The notes under the pieces: model-generated
Told to the model about the DNA's origin: nothing
The model's input: the letters and a program-made list of their open reading frames with translations, nothing else
Databases searched by the model: none
Part shown: piece by piece, positions 14,001 through 25,700 of the stretch
Layout of the letters: each line of letters begins with the position of its first letter
Numbering within the stretch: position 1 is the stretch's first letter
Source of the DNA: Datnioides undecimradiatus
Lineage: Eukaryota; Chordata; Actinopteri; Lobotiformes; Datnioididae
NCBI GenBank assembly: GCA_008933995.1
Contig: WARS01000010.1
Location: 6,489,001-6,553,000, forward strand
Reading direction: 5' to 3'
Length of the DNA: 64,000 nt
Program-made: the position numbers and the translations under genes

Positions 14001-17000
14001 AACTAGATACTAATGTACAGAATCATACTGATGAAAACCAAAAGTGTGCAGAGCAAATTCAAATACAATTACTATTGTATATGGCACAAATTTCAAGTAC
14101 AAAGTTATTTCCCTATCCTATTGTTTAGTTTTGAAAAGCCTTCAAAGGTGCTACTTGGGAAATGCCGGTTTAAAAATGTCTACTTTCTTGGTCAAAATAT
14201 TTACAGGCATATTTCATTACAGAAATATAAAAGCTGTACATGCAGTGTAATTTAATTTCACCATCATTCCAACAAGACTGAGTCAACATCCACACCAGTT
14301 TATGTGTGAGGCTGCAATTTGTCACAACTTATGCTTTACACAAGATCCCCAAAGTTTGGATAATTTATCTTGAGGCAGACATGAATATTTGTAGCAGATT
14401 TTATAGCCGACAGTTGTTGAGACATTTCACACAAAAGCACAAAAGTCAACCTGATGGTGGCACATGGAATCTAACATCCATATTGTGTTTTCACAAGCAT
14501 ATAATATAAAATAAGAACTGTATTTTCTTTGGCTCAGACTGAGCCCATGTTGCACTGCCTTGTTTCTGCAGTAGGCAGGAGAGGACAAACCAAACACTGG
14601 CAGTAGAGAAGCCTTTCACGTTTGTCACAGCTACTGTCATTTCTCCTATATGCTTGGAAGTGGAGTGTGAGTGGACAGGCATACAGTTAATTGCTACCTT
14701 AGCATTACATGCCACTAAATCCTGCACACTGCTCCTTCAAAACTAATCTGGCATTCTATATCGTCATAGCAACCCAGTGGTTTGATTACACCATCATTAC
14801 CAAAAAGAGAAGAGATGGCAGACCGTGTTTCTATTGAGTTGTGAAGCATGAGCCCAGTTATTGCTTTGATATGGAATTCTCAGAAGAAAGTAAGAAGATC
14901 AAGAAAAAGGGAAGATTAAAAAAAAAAGTTTCAAAGCACTCTTCAACTAAAGGTCATTTCATTTTCCCTGATTTTCGATGGTACAAGAAGAATGCATGAC
15001 CTTTCTCTTCTCATCTTCTGAGTGTTCAGTGTTACAAGATAACTGACGTTGCTGCAGACCTTAAACCAGTTTTTTATTTCAAATGTAAAACTATTGAATT
15101 TACAGATAAATTAGAATATAGTGTTAAGATTGTGATTTTTCGCTAGATTTTAAAATGAATTCAGTGTTTCACAGGAGCCTTATATTTTTAGCCTTCACAC
15201 TAAATCTGTGCTGTGAGACTGAGCTACAGTCTGAATGATCTTCTTGAACGGCCAAAGTAAATCAGCCATTGATTTAACACAAGGTAAAGGAAATGCTTGG
15301 AGTGAAGTCAATACTGTGCACAATGGTGTGCAGCGGTGCACACAACACCTTAATAAATAACAAATAAACAGCCCTGCCTCTCCATCACACTGAATCGAAG
15401 GTGCTTATTCCTTAATCTCAACAGTAAGATAAAGTGACGCATCTGGCTGGAGTGCTGGCTAGATGTGATATGTGGTGAGACAGCTACAAGGGACAGCACT
15501 ATTCCTCATGGAGGCAGCAAAAGTGCTGATCCAGCGTTTATGCCACAGTGTGGATAAACCAATGAGGAGACGGAGGGGGAACAGAAAGTTCGAGTTAATA
15601 TTGGAGGCTGACCAATGTGTGAAAATTAAGACCGATATCAATTTAAGAGTGCCTATGCTAGGATGCTCGGAAGGTTGTCCTTTATATAACTTTATAGTGA
15701 CACAAGTATAACACTGCAAACATCTTTTCTGCATTATATTCTCATTTAACTGCAAATCGGTGCATAATGGAGACATAGGAGGAAATACTGATATTGTACC
15801 AATATGTCTGCAATTGGAAAATTTATGTTAACTGCTTTAACCCAATAAATCAAAATCAGGGCTCTGTATGGGAAGCTGGCCAGAACCTCATTTTCTCATC
15901 TGACCCAGTGACCTTACTCAGAAAATGTAGGTGAAGTAATGGATGATGCACTTAAAAGGACTTGTTTTAAGTCCTGGCTGAGAAATCTGAGCTGTGCAGC
16001 AGAGAGTGGAAGCAAAACATCTTAATTATTCAGCTCGTTGCCATGTTGTCATTGGGGTTTATGGGTTTATGTCTTGTGAGTGTAATTAACGGCGTCCTTG
16101 GGTTTTGAGAGTAACTGAGGACACTGAGTTTGGAAAGTAAATGTGATAAACTCAAAATACAAACTTCCTTTTAATCAGACCTTATATCCAGCATTCTATT
16201 TATAATGAAAGTATCTCAGATGCATAACGCTTACATTATACAGTACATCTCATAAGTCACAATGACATAAAAGCTGCTAAATATCCAGTATAATGCAGAC
16301 AATCTGATCCTTTTAAACAACACAACTATGAGAAAACTGAAATCAAGCAGCATATTGACCTCCTTCAGTACACAACAACAGCTCGTGTCCTATTTCAGGA
16401 CGTTTAAAAATCCTTTTGTGATATAATGTCTATCATTTGGCTGCAAGATTGATGATGAATGGATGCACCTATTTACTTGGCTGTTTTCAAATCCGTCCCT
16501 AATCTTTTTATGTTTGCTCAGTGTGTTTCATTTACCAGTTGGAATAATGTCTGATTGGATACTTTAGCCAGCATCTATATATTGGATTGCTGTGATGATT
16601 GCTCATACACCTGGCAAAGCAGATCAAAACTTCATAAACAAATTAATATACCAGCAGTTGGTGAGTCAGGGCACAGATTTTTAATTTTTAATCCTGTGTG
16701 ATGATACTTCTTAATGATACTTTGAGGGTAAGTAGGTGACTCAGTCTGAATGAAAACAGCTCAGGGTATAAACTGGAACAGGAGGAATACACTTCAGCAG
16801 TGGATTTTTGGAAAAGAGGCGGCACTCTGCTAAAAAGCCTTTGTGAAAGCACTGACACGTCTATTAAGACTCACTTCTGCCTAGTAGGGAGAAACTGGCA
16901 CAAGCCCAGATTTAGGAGCTATAGCTGGGAAAAATCTCCTGCCCTGACGACAGCGCACTGTCAGTGCAGAGACGTGTGCTCTGCCTGTCAGACTGACACA

Positions 17001-18833
17001 TGCTAATCAATCACTGTGAAGCCCTGGAAGGTAGGAGGTGATGAGGTTGTGCACACCAGGTACCATCAGAGTTCCACGTAGTGCACGACTTGCAGTTTCT
17101 TCTGTCTGTGACTGCAGACTTAAGGCTGGGGGTGCACAGGCCATTCAATAATGGCTCTAACTCTAAGTGGGATGCTGTTGCTCTACCCCATCTAGCTCCT
17201 CCATTCCCATTTAATAGCCTCAATGCCTCCTCATCCATTTGTCAGCAGAATAAGTTTTTTTACTGTCCTCCAACCAGGAGGCTGCACTAAACATCACAAA
17301 TCAGCGGTGGGATGAGTCTAATATGGAAAGCCCTGGGTTTTTGGTATAGTTAAATAAGTTAATCAAGTGAGGCCTATTTTAATTTTGGGTTCATTTAAGC
17401 AGTATGTGGGTTTAGACAAAACTTTATTAAATCCAATCTAAATCCAAACAGTTTCCTTAGTGATTTTAAAACTCTGGACTCAACCCGAGATACTAAAAAG
17501 ATTTTAGTGAAAAAGCATCCTCACATTTCCTTCCAGTTTGATTACAGAAGATACAGAGAGCACTAATCAATATAAAGGGCCCTCTGAGTTTTTCTCAGCA
17601 CACTGAACATAAAGTAGAGGCAATACTGAGAATAACTGACACATAAACGCAACATAACCTTCATTACGCAAAGCATTAATATTATTACGTATTAATAATT
17701 AAACAGTCTAAAAAGAAGCCGAGCCATTTACTTCGAGATGCTTCCCCTTGCTGCTGTAATCCGGCTCCCTCCAGACACCAGTTAACAACATGGATTACAT
17801 GATGTTTTACAAACCTCTTTTAAAGGCACCAGTGCTGGAGGAGAGTCCCATGACATTAAGCTATGTGGCAAAAGAAAGTTAACTTTGGGGGTAGCTGCAT
17901 CAAGTTAATAACTGAATACATTTATCTCTGGAATGTAATCTGTTTTGTATTATTATCCAAGCTGAATTTTGTGTTCTTGATTGTGTTCTTGATTTTAATG
18001 AAACCCCCATGCACATACTGCTGGGGTCTTCCAGACAAAACCCTGAATACTCAACTGTTAACCCTGACAGGGAAACGTCAAGAACATCAGTGTTATCTAA
18101 TAATCTAACAAGTGTTGCAGTAATAGAGTGAGTGGCTTCAGGAGAGATAGCAGTGTGAATCCCAAAATAACAGGGACCCTGTGGGCATGTTTCCTTTCCA
18201 GCATGGTGTCTGGTTTACCATTGTACCCTGCTGTATTTAGACTGGGACTCAGTCTAATGTCACTGCTGGGGGAACAGCTGCTCCATCACAGCTTTACAGC
18301 TCAACTCTGCTCCTCCTGCTCTTGTCAGCTGATTGAATTTTCCTGGAAACTCAAAAATATTGAACACAGAAATACCACATGCTCTTCAGGCAACCGGCTG
18401 TGGACATGATTTCATCTGAGTTAGCGTATTTCACAGAGAGCCTTACCCATGGTGGTAAATCAGAGGTGGTCAGACTCTGCTTGACACTTCTCTCCTCTTG
18501 TTCAAAGAAAGCCAGAGACCGGCTCAGCCGGCTGTGCTTCCCTCCCATGTTTCTCCTCCACCAGAAAAAGATAACAAGTCCGATCAACAGCCAGCTGAAA
18601 CTGAACTCAAAATAGCCCAGTACGTATATAGGAAAAATGAGAACAAACGTTTTAACAAGGGAAACCCAGGTCTGTGTCAGCTCGCTAGTCGAGGACACCG
18701 GGGTATCATCGGGTATGTTCGCCGCGGTGGGATCAGTAAAGTTGGGCTGAGCTGGGCTCGGCACGGCGTGTCCGTTCTCCTTAGGTGACGCGGGGCTCGG
18801 ATTGTGTGAATGGGCTCCTCGTACATCTGTCAT
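457..18833 (-). CDS. ESYT2: Extended synaptotagmin 2, 5' part (13 coding exons; 3' end off the left edge)
   Basis: E-Syt2 tethers the ER to the plasma membrane and moves lipids at the contact site. Coding exons on the minus strand: 18447-18833 (ATG at 18831-18833), 13746-13787, 13074-13208, 12686-12762, 11632-11704, 9322-9411, 6064-6119, 3034-3154, 2155-2331, 1893-1975, 1410-1458, 704-793, 457-552. They join in frame to 492 codons, all with GT-AG junctions. Residues 1-55 are a Pro/Ser-rich N-terminus; 56-92 are a hydrophobic ER hairpin followed by WWRRN; about 130-320 is the SMP lipid-transfer domain (TVKQMWPYICQFVEKLFHET); C2A starts at 328 (GVLRIHFLEAQDLEGKD) with Ca-site acidic residues in SDPYG and FDEDPDKDDFLG; C2B starts near 461 (LSSALLVVYLDSAKNLP). 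A TTG codon lies 15 bases upstream in frame, but the ATG is preferred. The rest of C2B, the linker and C2C are outside the window. The divergent neighbour WDR60 matches human 7q36. Teleosts keep two ESYT2 copies; I cannot say which this is. Confidence 0.95.
1085..1190. repeat. Fragment of a teleost interspersed repeat
   Basis: The stretch including gattatgtgctgctctatt and tttcctggctgggtgcagag resembles the internal part of a repeat that I recognise from many percomorph genomes; I believe it is the family of the element at 52229-52560. It lies in an ESYT2 intron. The identification is from memory only. Confidence 0.4.
5366..5396. repeat. CA-rich microsatellite (imperfect)
   Basis: An imperfect (CA)n tract interrupted by single substitutions, in the 3155-6063 ESYT2 intron. 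Nothing else was recognised in that 2.9 kb intron. Confidence 0.8.
7967..8010. repeat. (TG)22 microsatellite
   Basis: Twenty-two uninterrupted TG dinucleotides in the 6120-9321 ESYT2 intron. The open reading frames through it code only for alternating Cys/Val and are artefacts. Confidence 0.97.
8514..8545. repeat. Short 13-bp hairpin
   Basis: The arm ctgatctgtttgc (8514-8526) pairs perfectly with 8533-8545 across a 6-nt loop. It lies in the 6120-9321 ESYT2 intron. It may be chance or a decayed foldback. Confidence 0.7.
9412..11631 (-). other. ESYT2 intron carrying a perfect inverted repeat
   Basis: This intron lies between the SMP-domain exons ending at 11632 and starting at 9411. No coding similarity was seen. 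Its notable content is the 48-bp inverted repeat at 10091-10223. Confidence 0.8.
10091..10223. repeat. Perfect 48-bp inverted repeat (hairpin) in an ESYT2 intron
   Basis: The arm 10091-10138 (starting attgcacagtcatgcaacac) is the exact reverse complement of 10176-10223. The loop is 37 nt (10139-10175). Pairing stops immediately outside both arms (t at 10090 faces g at 10224). Forty-eight perfect base pairs imply a recent origin, either a foldback element or a template-switch inverted duplication. No convincing target-site duplication flanks it. It is too perfectly paired for a typical conserved microRNA precursor. Confidence 0.95.
13788..18446 (-). other. ESYT2 intron 1 (4.7 kb)
   Basis: Between the start-codon exon and the 14-residue exon 2. 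Apart from the interspersed repeat at about 14512-14745 I recognise no gene, RNA or conserved block here. Confidence 0.75.
14512..14745 (-). repeat. Teleost short interspersed repeat, minus orientation
   Basis: Read on the minus strand it begins with an 'aaggagcagtgtgcaggatt' block and continues with 'ccagtgtttggtttgtcctc' and 'actgcagaaacaaggcagtg'. This order of words matches a repeat I recognise as abundant in percomorph fish. It contains no intact coding potential; the 78-codon frame across it is incidental. Confidence 0.55.
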
Positions 18834-19556
18834 GCTGTCTCGAAACAAGTCTCAGTTCTCCGAAGTCAGTCTTCAAACTGTTAAAATGCGGATCAGGTCG
18901 GGTGGCACGGTTCCCATGTGCGAGCGGACTGAAGCGGTTCCTTTGAGGGACCTTGTTTTCACGTTGGCTCACCTGCACACCAGCCCATCGCCCTCGGAGG
19001 AATCGCTGGCATTGACCACTTTAGTTTCCAGAATGATTAAAAGCTTGGAAAGGCATTCCCTTGGTTAAACCGGGCAGCCGAGTTGGTCCACTACACAGCT
19101 CTACTCCCTCTGACACTGCACAGGTTGGGAATGATCGTTTCCAATAACGCACTGGGATACGCACTGTGCGCTCCCTGTATCCTGGCTACAAATAAAAAAT
19201 ACCGCCATCTGGCGCCGATGGCCGGTAAACGCAGCACGGGATTATCGTCTGCAGTATTACTCCGATAACGTAAATTATATGTGATATAGCTGTTATAAAT
19301 TATAAACAAGCCAATGAGTAAGAAACTGGTAAACAAGTTGTATTTTGTATTTCATTCTAGCCCCCGCCATTTGACCAGGAATAACGAACACAGAGAAATC
19401 GAGCAACACACCCGTTTAGCAAACATCGGCATGAACCAGAATACAATTAAGAGCACCAGTTGTCTTATTTTTTTTTAATATATAATCGTTTAAAAACTGT
19501 ATATTTTCATAGGATTTGTCAACAGAAATACATATTTGGCAATAAAATCGTCGACC

Positions 19557-19570
19557 GTTGCCATGGCAGC
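19557..19570. promoter_or_regulatory. Candidate RFX X-box upstream of WDR60
   Basis: gttgccatggcagc has the half-sites GTTGCC and GGCAGC separated by 2 bp, one mismatch from the symmetrical X-box GTTGCC-N2-GGCAAC. RFX factors bind X-boxes in ciliary gene promoters. It is 198 bp upstream of the WDR60 start codon. Confidence 0.6.
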
Positions 19571-19658
19571 TGGCTGTTGATTCTAAGGATCGCTCTTTGG
19601 TTGATTAATAAGCCTGTTGTCAAGCTGAAGTGACGCGATCTCCTTGGTTTCAACTAAC

Positions 19659-19672
19659 TGCGCTTGCGCAGT
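19659..19672. promoter_or_regulatory. Candidate NRF1 site
   Basis: ctgcgcttgcgcag is a near-perfect palindrome close to the NRF1 consensus TGCGCATGCGCA. It is 96 bp upstream of the WDR60 ATG and just before a YY1-like CATGGCGGC, a common core-promoter arrangement in TATA-less genes. Confidence 0.55.
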
Positions 19673-19687
19673 AGAAATAAATCCATC

Positions 19688-19732
19688 ATGGCGGCGTCAT
19701 TACAAAAATATGAGCTAGTTTTCGGCGTCTGA
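19688..19732 (+). other. Upstream ORF of WDR60 (14 codons)
   Basis: ATGGCGGCG starts a 14-codon frame ending in TGA at 19730-19732, 35 nt before the WDR60 start codon. It matters only if transcription starts upstream of 19688. The ATG is also the core of the YY1-like motif, so it may be a factor-binding site and not translated. Confidence 0.45.
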
Positions 19733-19767
19733 GAGACTTCAAAAATAAGAAAAACACAGATGAGAAC

Positions 19768-22700
19768 ATGCAAAGCGACAAGGTAATTGCTGCCCTCTTT
19801 TATCGTACCGTATGCAGACTAAAACAGGGACATGTATTATTAGAAATTAGATAATATCATGTCCGCCGTGGTACGTGGTATCAAACGTTAGAAAAGGAAC
19901 GTTATCTAGTACTGATTTGTGTTAATGTTTTAGTTGTCCGTGGATGAGCGTTGATGTGATCACCCAGTGAACACACTGTGAACACTTTTATTACTATACT
20001 CTCTATTTTATTCAGAAAATAACCAAGGAAGACACATGGAGACCAGCTGATCTGAGCAGACACATCAGGGTAAGTAAGAAAATACAGCAGAAGGAGTTGA
20101 ATTAACCTGGATTTGTATCAACGGACAAAATCACATCCCAAATTATATGAATCGTTTTTTCTTATTTTTCAGGAAGATGGACATGGTGATGAGAGAAAGC
20201 ACCATGGTGGGGAATCCATAGAGAGACGCCGTAGAGACCCAGAGAGAGAGTCCAGGCGAGAGAGGGACAAGCAGAGGGAAAAGGAGACAACAAGAGAGAG
20301 AAGAGATGAAGATGAGAGAGACAGATATGCAGATCGAAGAAAAGAGGGTTCACGGGATAGAAGAGATGATAAGGAAAGGGATAGAAAAGATGAGAAGAAC
20401 AGGGAGAAGAGAAGAGAAAGGGACAAGTTAGTAGATGGAAAGAGGTATGATGATTACAAAGAAAACAAAGACAGGAGGCAAGATAGAGAGGAAAAGCACG
20501 AAAGGGAGAGGGACAAGGAAAGACACAGAGACAAGGAGAAAGTGAGGGATAGGGACAGAGAAAGACGCCATGAGGAGGACAGGGAAAAAAGGAGAGAAGA
20601 GAGAGACATGGAAAGAAAGAGAGAGGAACGGGATAGTAAACACAGGATTGAGAGGGAGAGGCGGAGGCACGAGAATTACAGAGAAGGTGAAAGAGATAGG
20701 AGAGATCGACATAGAGAGAGAGAGCGACAGAGAGATGAATGTGAAGACAAGAGGAATGATAAAGAGAGACGAGAGAGACATGGAGACAGAAAACATTTGG
20801 AACTTGAGGAAAGAGGTAAGGCCACAGCAGTATGTACACACAGTCTTTCATGTACACAGGAATATTATTTTCTTTTTCATGGGTCAACATGCCTCTATTT
20901 CTTGTTTTAGAGCACAAAGAAGAATACAGACGACATAAAGAGGAGAGAGAGAGGAGACACAAAGAGAGAGGCCATCATGTAATACTGACTGTCCATGGCA
21001 TTTTTTACGTTTTAAAAAAATTGTGTCAAAATCTTTTTGTCTGAGTTTTGCTGATTTCACTTCTCTCAAGGATGAAAAGCGGAAGCATGACAGTGAATCC
21101 AGGGGGCATAGAGATTTGAAGGGGTCAGGTGACGAGGTCAGGCATCACCGTGCTGACAGGGATCGGGCAGAATTGGACAAGCACAAAGAGAGGAGTCGCA
21201 GAGAGGAGCAGGAACCAGAAAGAAATTATGACAGGGACTCCAAGAAATTGACATCCCACAAAAGCCATAGGCACGAGACTAAAACTGAGGTTTGTAAGCA
21301 CATTAGTTGCCTGTATACGGTAACCTGTAGATACCTTTGTACTCTGGTTATGGTTCCATAATAGGCTGTATGTGTAATCTTTGTGATCTAGGATGTTGCA
21401 AAGGAGCACTGCCCAGCAAGTGTAAAGGATGAAGGAGACACAGAGGAGCCTGTAAGATGTTTCGTAACCTTGCTGTGCATTTGGGGACTTTTATTTTTAT
21501 TCTAAGTGTTTCTTATTCCCCATGTTAACAATGTAATACCATGCATGTTATAATGGAGTTTGATGTCACAGCTACATTTCCTTTACATACATGAAAGGAA
21601 ATCATATTTCACCTCAAAAACAAGCTTGAACTGTTTGCAGGTGAATTTGTCTTGTGAGCCATCTGCTCACTGCACTGAATGCTCTGCACTCTTCTTCTTC
21701 TACTACAGTCATTTCATTTTAGGCTTCACTGTCCTGCTGCAACATCTCAACAGCAAGAGTTTCTGCACATTTATTAAAGGTATATTTTCTACTTCATCTA
21801 TGTCTGCAGGCTGGTAATGATGAAGATTTGGCTGACCAGGAATATGAGGATGACTTTGAGGTAATAATGCAGACCTGTAGTTACAAAATAGGCTTTGGGA
21901 CCAAATCTGTTGCTTCCATAGTTTTGTCATCATCTTTAAAGTTTTGTATTTTAACATTTATTTACTTATGTTTGTGTTACTTTTCCATGCTGTAATCGAT
22001 TTATGTTCTAAGAAACTGGTAAGTTTGTCACTGCATCCATTTTTGTTCTTATAAGATGTTACGTTTGTGCGCATAATATCTTGGTTATTTAGTGGTTATT
22101 TATATTTGAAATTATATTAAAATTGATGTGTGTTCAAAGGATTACGAGGAGGATTTTGAGGAGATGGATGAGAGTGCAAATGAGGGCGAGGAAGAGAAAG
22201 AGCAGCACCGTCCTGAGAAGGAGATGGGTGAGGAGAAGGATGAACTTACAGCTCAAAGGAGAAAGGAAATTGAAGCAATTCAGAGAGCTATGGATGAAGA
22301 GAATGAGAGAGTCGGGACAGCTCAGTTCAGACAAACAGCAAGCAGGGAGGAGGAAGATGGGCCAAAGTTTTCTAGAGGTGAAGTCATTTCTTTTCTCTTT
22401 TCCTTATGTGGTTTTCTTAAGTAAAGCACCTGGTGTCATTGCATGTCACGTCCCAGATGTGTTTCCTCACATTTCTTTGCATGTAAAGTCAATCAATGTC
22501 AGCTCATTTTGTGCAAAATAAAGGTAAACATAATTCACCTTTGCTGTTCTGTTAATAGGTTCTGAAAGTAACCAGAATAGAGCGTCTCAGCGCGGCAAGT
22601 TTATCGACTTTGTGGCCGCAAAGCAGCGTGAAGTCAGCAAGATAGTCGCTACAAAACAGAAGTAAGTTAACTTGCAAAAGCTATTTTCAAATTAAAGGAA

Positions 22701-25700
22701 CAATTGTAATGCAATACAAAATACTCATAGTAGTAATGAGAAGACTAGTCGTTTTAAATAACACCTTTGGGCTATTTGTGCTCAGTGGTTGTGTGCAGAG
22801 GGAATGAGTTAACTAAAGAGAGAATTTCTGTCCCCTGGGATTGGGAATGGGATGTGTATCCACATACATTATCCAGACAAAACAATCCTTTGCCTTTGTG
22901 TTTAGACCCAATATTTTTAATGCCAATTCTTGTTATTCCCATTAAGATCAGTTCCCTCTGCTCTAGACAAAAACCTGTGAGTCATTTTAGGTGACAGCAA
23001 ATCAGCCTCAGACTCCCCTAAAAAGTGGCACTTCTGAGAGTTGTTGAGTTTGGGGCATCTTTTGTGAGTCTTTTTCAGATTTCTAGCACAGCGTATGTGT
23101 TCTTTAATTGTGCCCTCAACGTGTATTGTTTCTGACTACAGGAAACGCAGCACAGAGCTTCTTCGCTTAATTGATCTGGATTTCTCGATGACATTTTCCA
23201 TTTTGGATCTGCCACCTGTCAATGAATATGAAATGTATATTAGAAACTTTGGAACTACAAACACAAAGCAGGTTAGTACTTGTTTCCTTAGAGAGAGGGA
23301 GAGAGTAAGACTGTCCATGTCTTAGTAACATTGGGAAACTTTCCTTGTCAGGCTTACGTGCAGTGTAATGAGGATAATGCAGACAGAGACATTCAAACAG
23401 AGGAGACAGAGGTGTGTGAGAAGTGGACACAGCATCCACCTGAGCACAGCGGAGCCTGTGGTGGTAAGGGACAGCCAAGATGTTTTTCAGATGATCTTGT
23501 AGTGTTAATATGTAGAGTTCAGTAATGGTGGTTTTGTGTTCACAGATCCAAAACTCTCTCAGGAAACACGACACAAAACCATGAGTGAAATGAACTTTGA
23601 TTCACAGCGTCTGGCTGCTTTTTTGCGCTCAGCTGCACAGGTAGTCCCTTGACCTGTATACAGATTTAAAAATGTAACACTTCATGATTTGTTACATGAG
23701 GGTTTTCCAGCCATAGCCAACATCTGCTGTCTTTGTGACTGAATCAAGGTCATGGTGGTCCTGTTGGAAGAGGATAACGCTGAGAGAAAATCCCTGAGGA
23801 AGCTGAAGTCTCAAACAGACACACTGTCTTTCAGTGATGGAAGTTTACAGCTTAACACTAAGTTGCCTTTTCTTTATGGTACAAACAATATTTTATTGGT
23901 TGTTCTTCCTGGACCATAGTAATTGTTCAGAATATGCTGTATAAACCAACTCTTTTTGATCAATTGGCAGGTCGCAGCATCAGCCTGGTGCACTTCTCTC
24001 AGGTCCAAAGGCACACCATGATGTCAGTCCACAGTCCTACAATGAAGCCAAGTGCTGTGCGTCTTGACAGCTGCACCATCATCTGCATCTGGAACATTTG
24101 GGAGCCATCCAGACCTCAAAAAGTCCTTGTCTACGAATCTGAGGTGACATTTTCAGGTTTTGCAGTTATAGCAAAGGTAGTTGTGATAATAACAGATAAA
24201 TATCAAAGCATACTTTTAGGACGTAGAGACTTCAGAAGTCAAGATTGATATTTCTTTGACAATTCAGACAGTTGCAATTCATTTTTTGATTTTCACACAC
24301 CAAACATTAATCATTATTGCTCTGTTTGGCCTACCTCACTGCAGTGTAAGTCTCCGAACTGTGTGATGTAAATCTAAAAAAAAAAACAGGCCTGTCTTAA
24401 AATGCAACATTCTCCAAAACCAAATTTTCTCAGAATTCCATTCAACATTGACAGTAACCCTTTTTAATGCTCACTGCTTCAGGTGCAGTGTTGTTGCTTC
24501 AGCCCTGGAAAGGCCATATTGGTGTTTGCAGGCACATCAGTCGGCTCCGTGCTGCTGTGGGACCTGAGGGAGCATGCTAGTAACCATTACCGCTTAAAGA
24601 TCGGAGAGGATGAGTGGACTTTGCGACAGCCCACCTTCTCCACTGGTACGATACAGATGATGGTGACAGACCACCACAGACTCTTTGTGCTCTCCCCTCC
24701 ACTTTTATTCCTCTCCCACATTACCTCACATTTTGTGTCTATATAAAAAAAGGCGATGCTTACCCTGGGGGTTTTAGATGTAAGTCTTTCATTTTAGAGA
24801 CGCCACATAAAATGTAATTTATTACCTATTTCACAGTCATACCAGTCATATTATGAAAAATATCAGTGAAAGCCAGAAAAGGTGAGAAGGCCTTGAATTC
24901 TTTACAAAGTCAATGAATCTATTGATATTTACATCAAATTTTTGTCAGCACCTGCCTGCAATGTGTAACAATAGTGCCTTAAAATGTTATTAATTGATTA
25001 TTTATTAAGACCTGGACCTAGAAATTACTTTTCAAGACCTACAGATACCAGGCTTCCCTGCAAACATATCATATCGACGGTCATGCCGATCTTTCTTTCA
25101 CACAGTTCATCTCTGCTGAGTGTGTATGTTACTCTTGGCGTTGCACTCCCACGGAAATGACTGTCAGCAGGCACTAAAAGGCAAACACCCTTATTTACTA
25201 TATACGTTGGTTCAGTACAGCTGCTGCCCTTTCTCGCACTCAAAGTTCAGAGGCTGTTTTCTTACGTAACAGTGGCATTGATTCAGTATGTGCTGATTTC
25301 CTCTCTTTTGTCATCTTGTCAACACAGATGCAGTGATGGCCGACTCAGGCCATTTCTCATCTGTGACGTCTGTAGAAGTCGTCCCCTCCACTGCAGCAGG
25401 GGGGGTGAAGCCAGAGGTCCCCCTTTTGGTATCTGAGGAAGGTATGGAATGGTATAGGAATGGGTAACCCTTTGATGAAGTTTGTGTGTATCACTTTGTA
25501 AATGTGCAATAAGTTTTTGAGGTTCACAGTTTGCTTTATATTTAACTGTTATTTCATTTCATAATCCAGAGTCCTCAGGATTGTCATTCCAGCTTGCTTC
25601 CCTGGATGAAAGCGGGGTTTTAAATTTCTGGGTACGTTGGGCAACAAAGTTGTACATATATAGTACACATTTTTCTCTACAGATGGGCTTTTCAAACTCC

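Larger units (their letters stand above)
18834..19767. promoter_or_regulatory. Bidirectional ESYT2 / WDR60 promoter interval
   Basis: The two start codons are 934 bp apart and head to head, so both promoters and 5' UTRs must lie here. Candidate elements are an RFX-type X-box (19557-19570), an NRF1-like palindrome (19659-19672) and a YY1-like CATGGCGGC block (19687-19695). No strong TATA box is placed for either gene, consistent with housekeeping-type promoters. WDR60 transcription probably starts near 19650-19700; the ESYT2 start is not resolved. Confidence 0.7.

Noticed and set aside
20162-20962. 266-codon antisense open frame rich in Leu, Ser, Phe and Cys
   Set aside because: It is the complement of the purine-rich WDR60 exon 3, crosses two exon boundaries and has low-complexity composition. 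It is a shadow of the coding strand.
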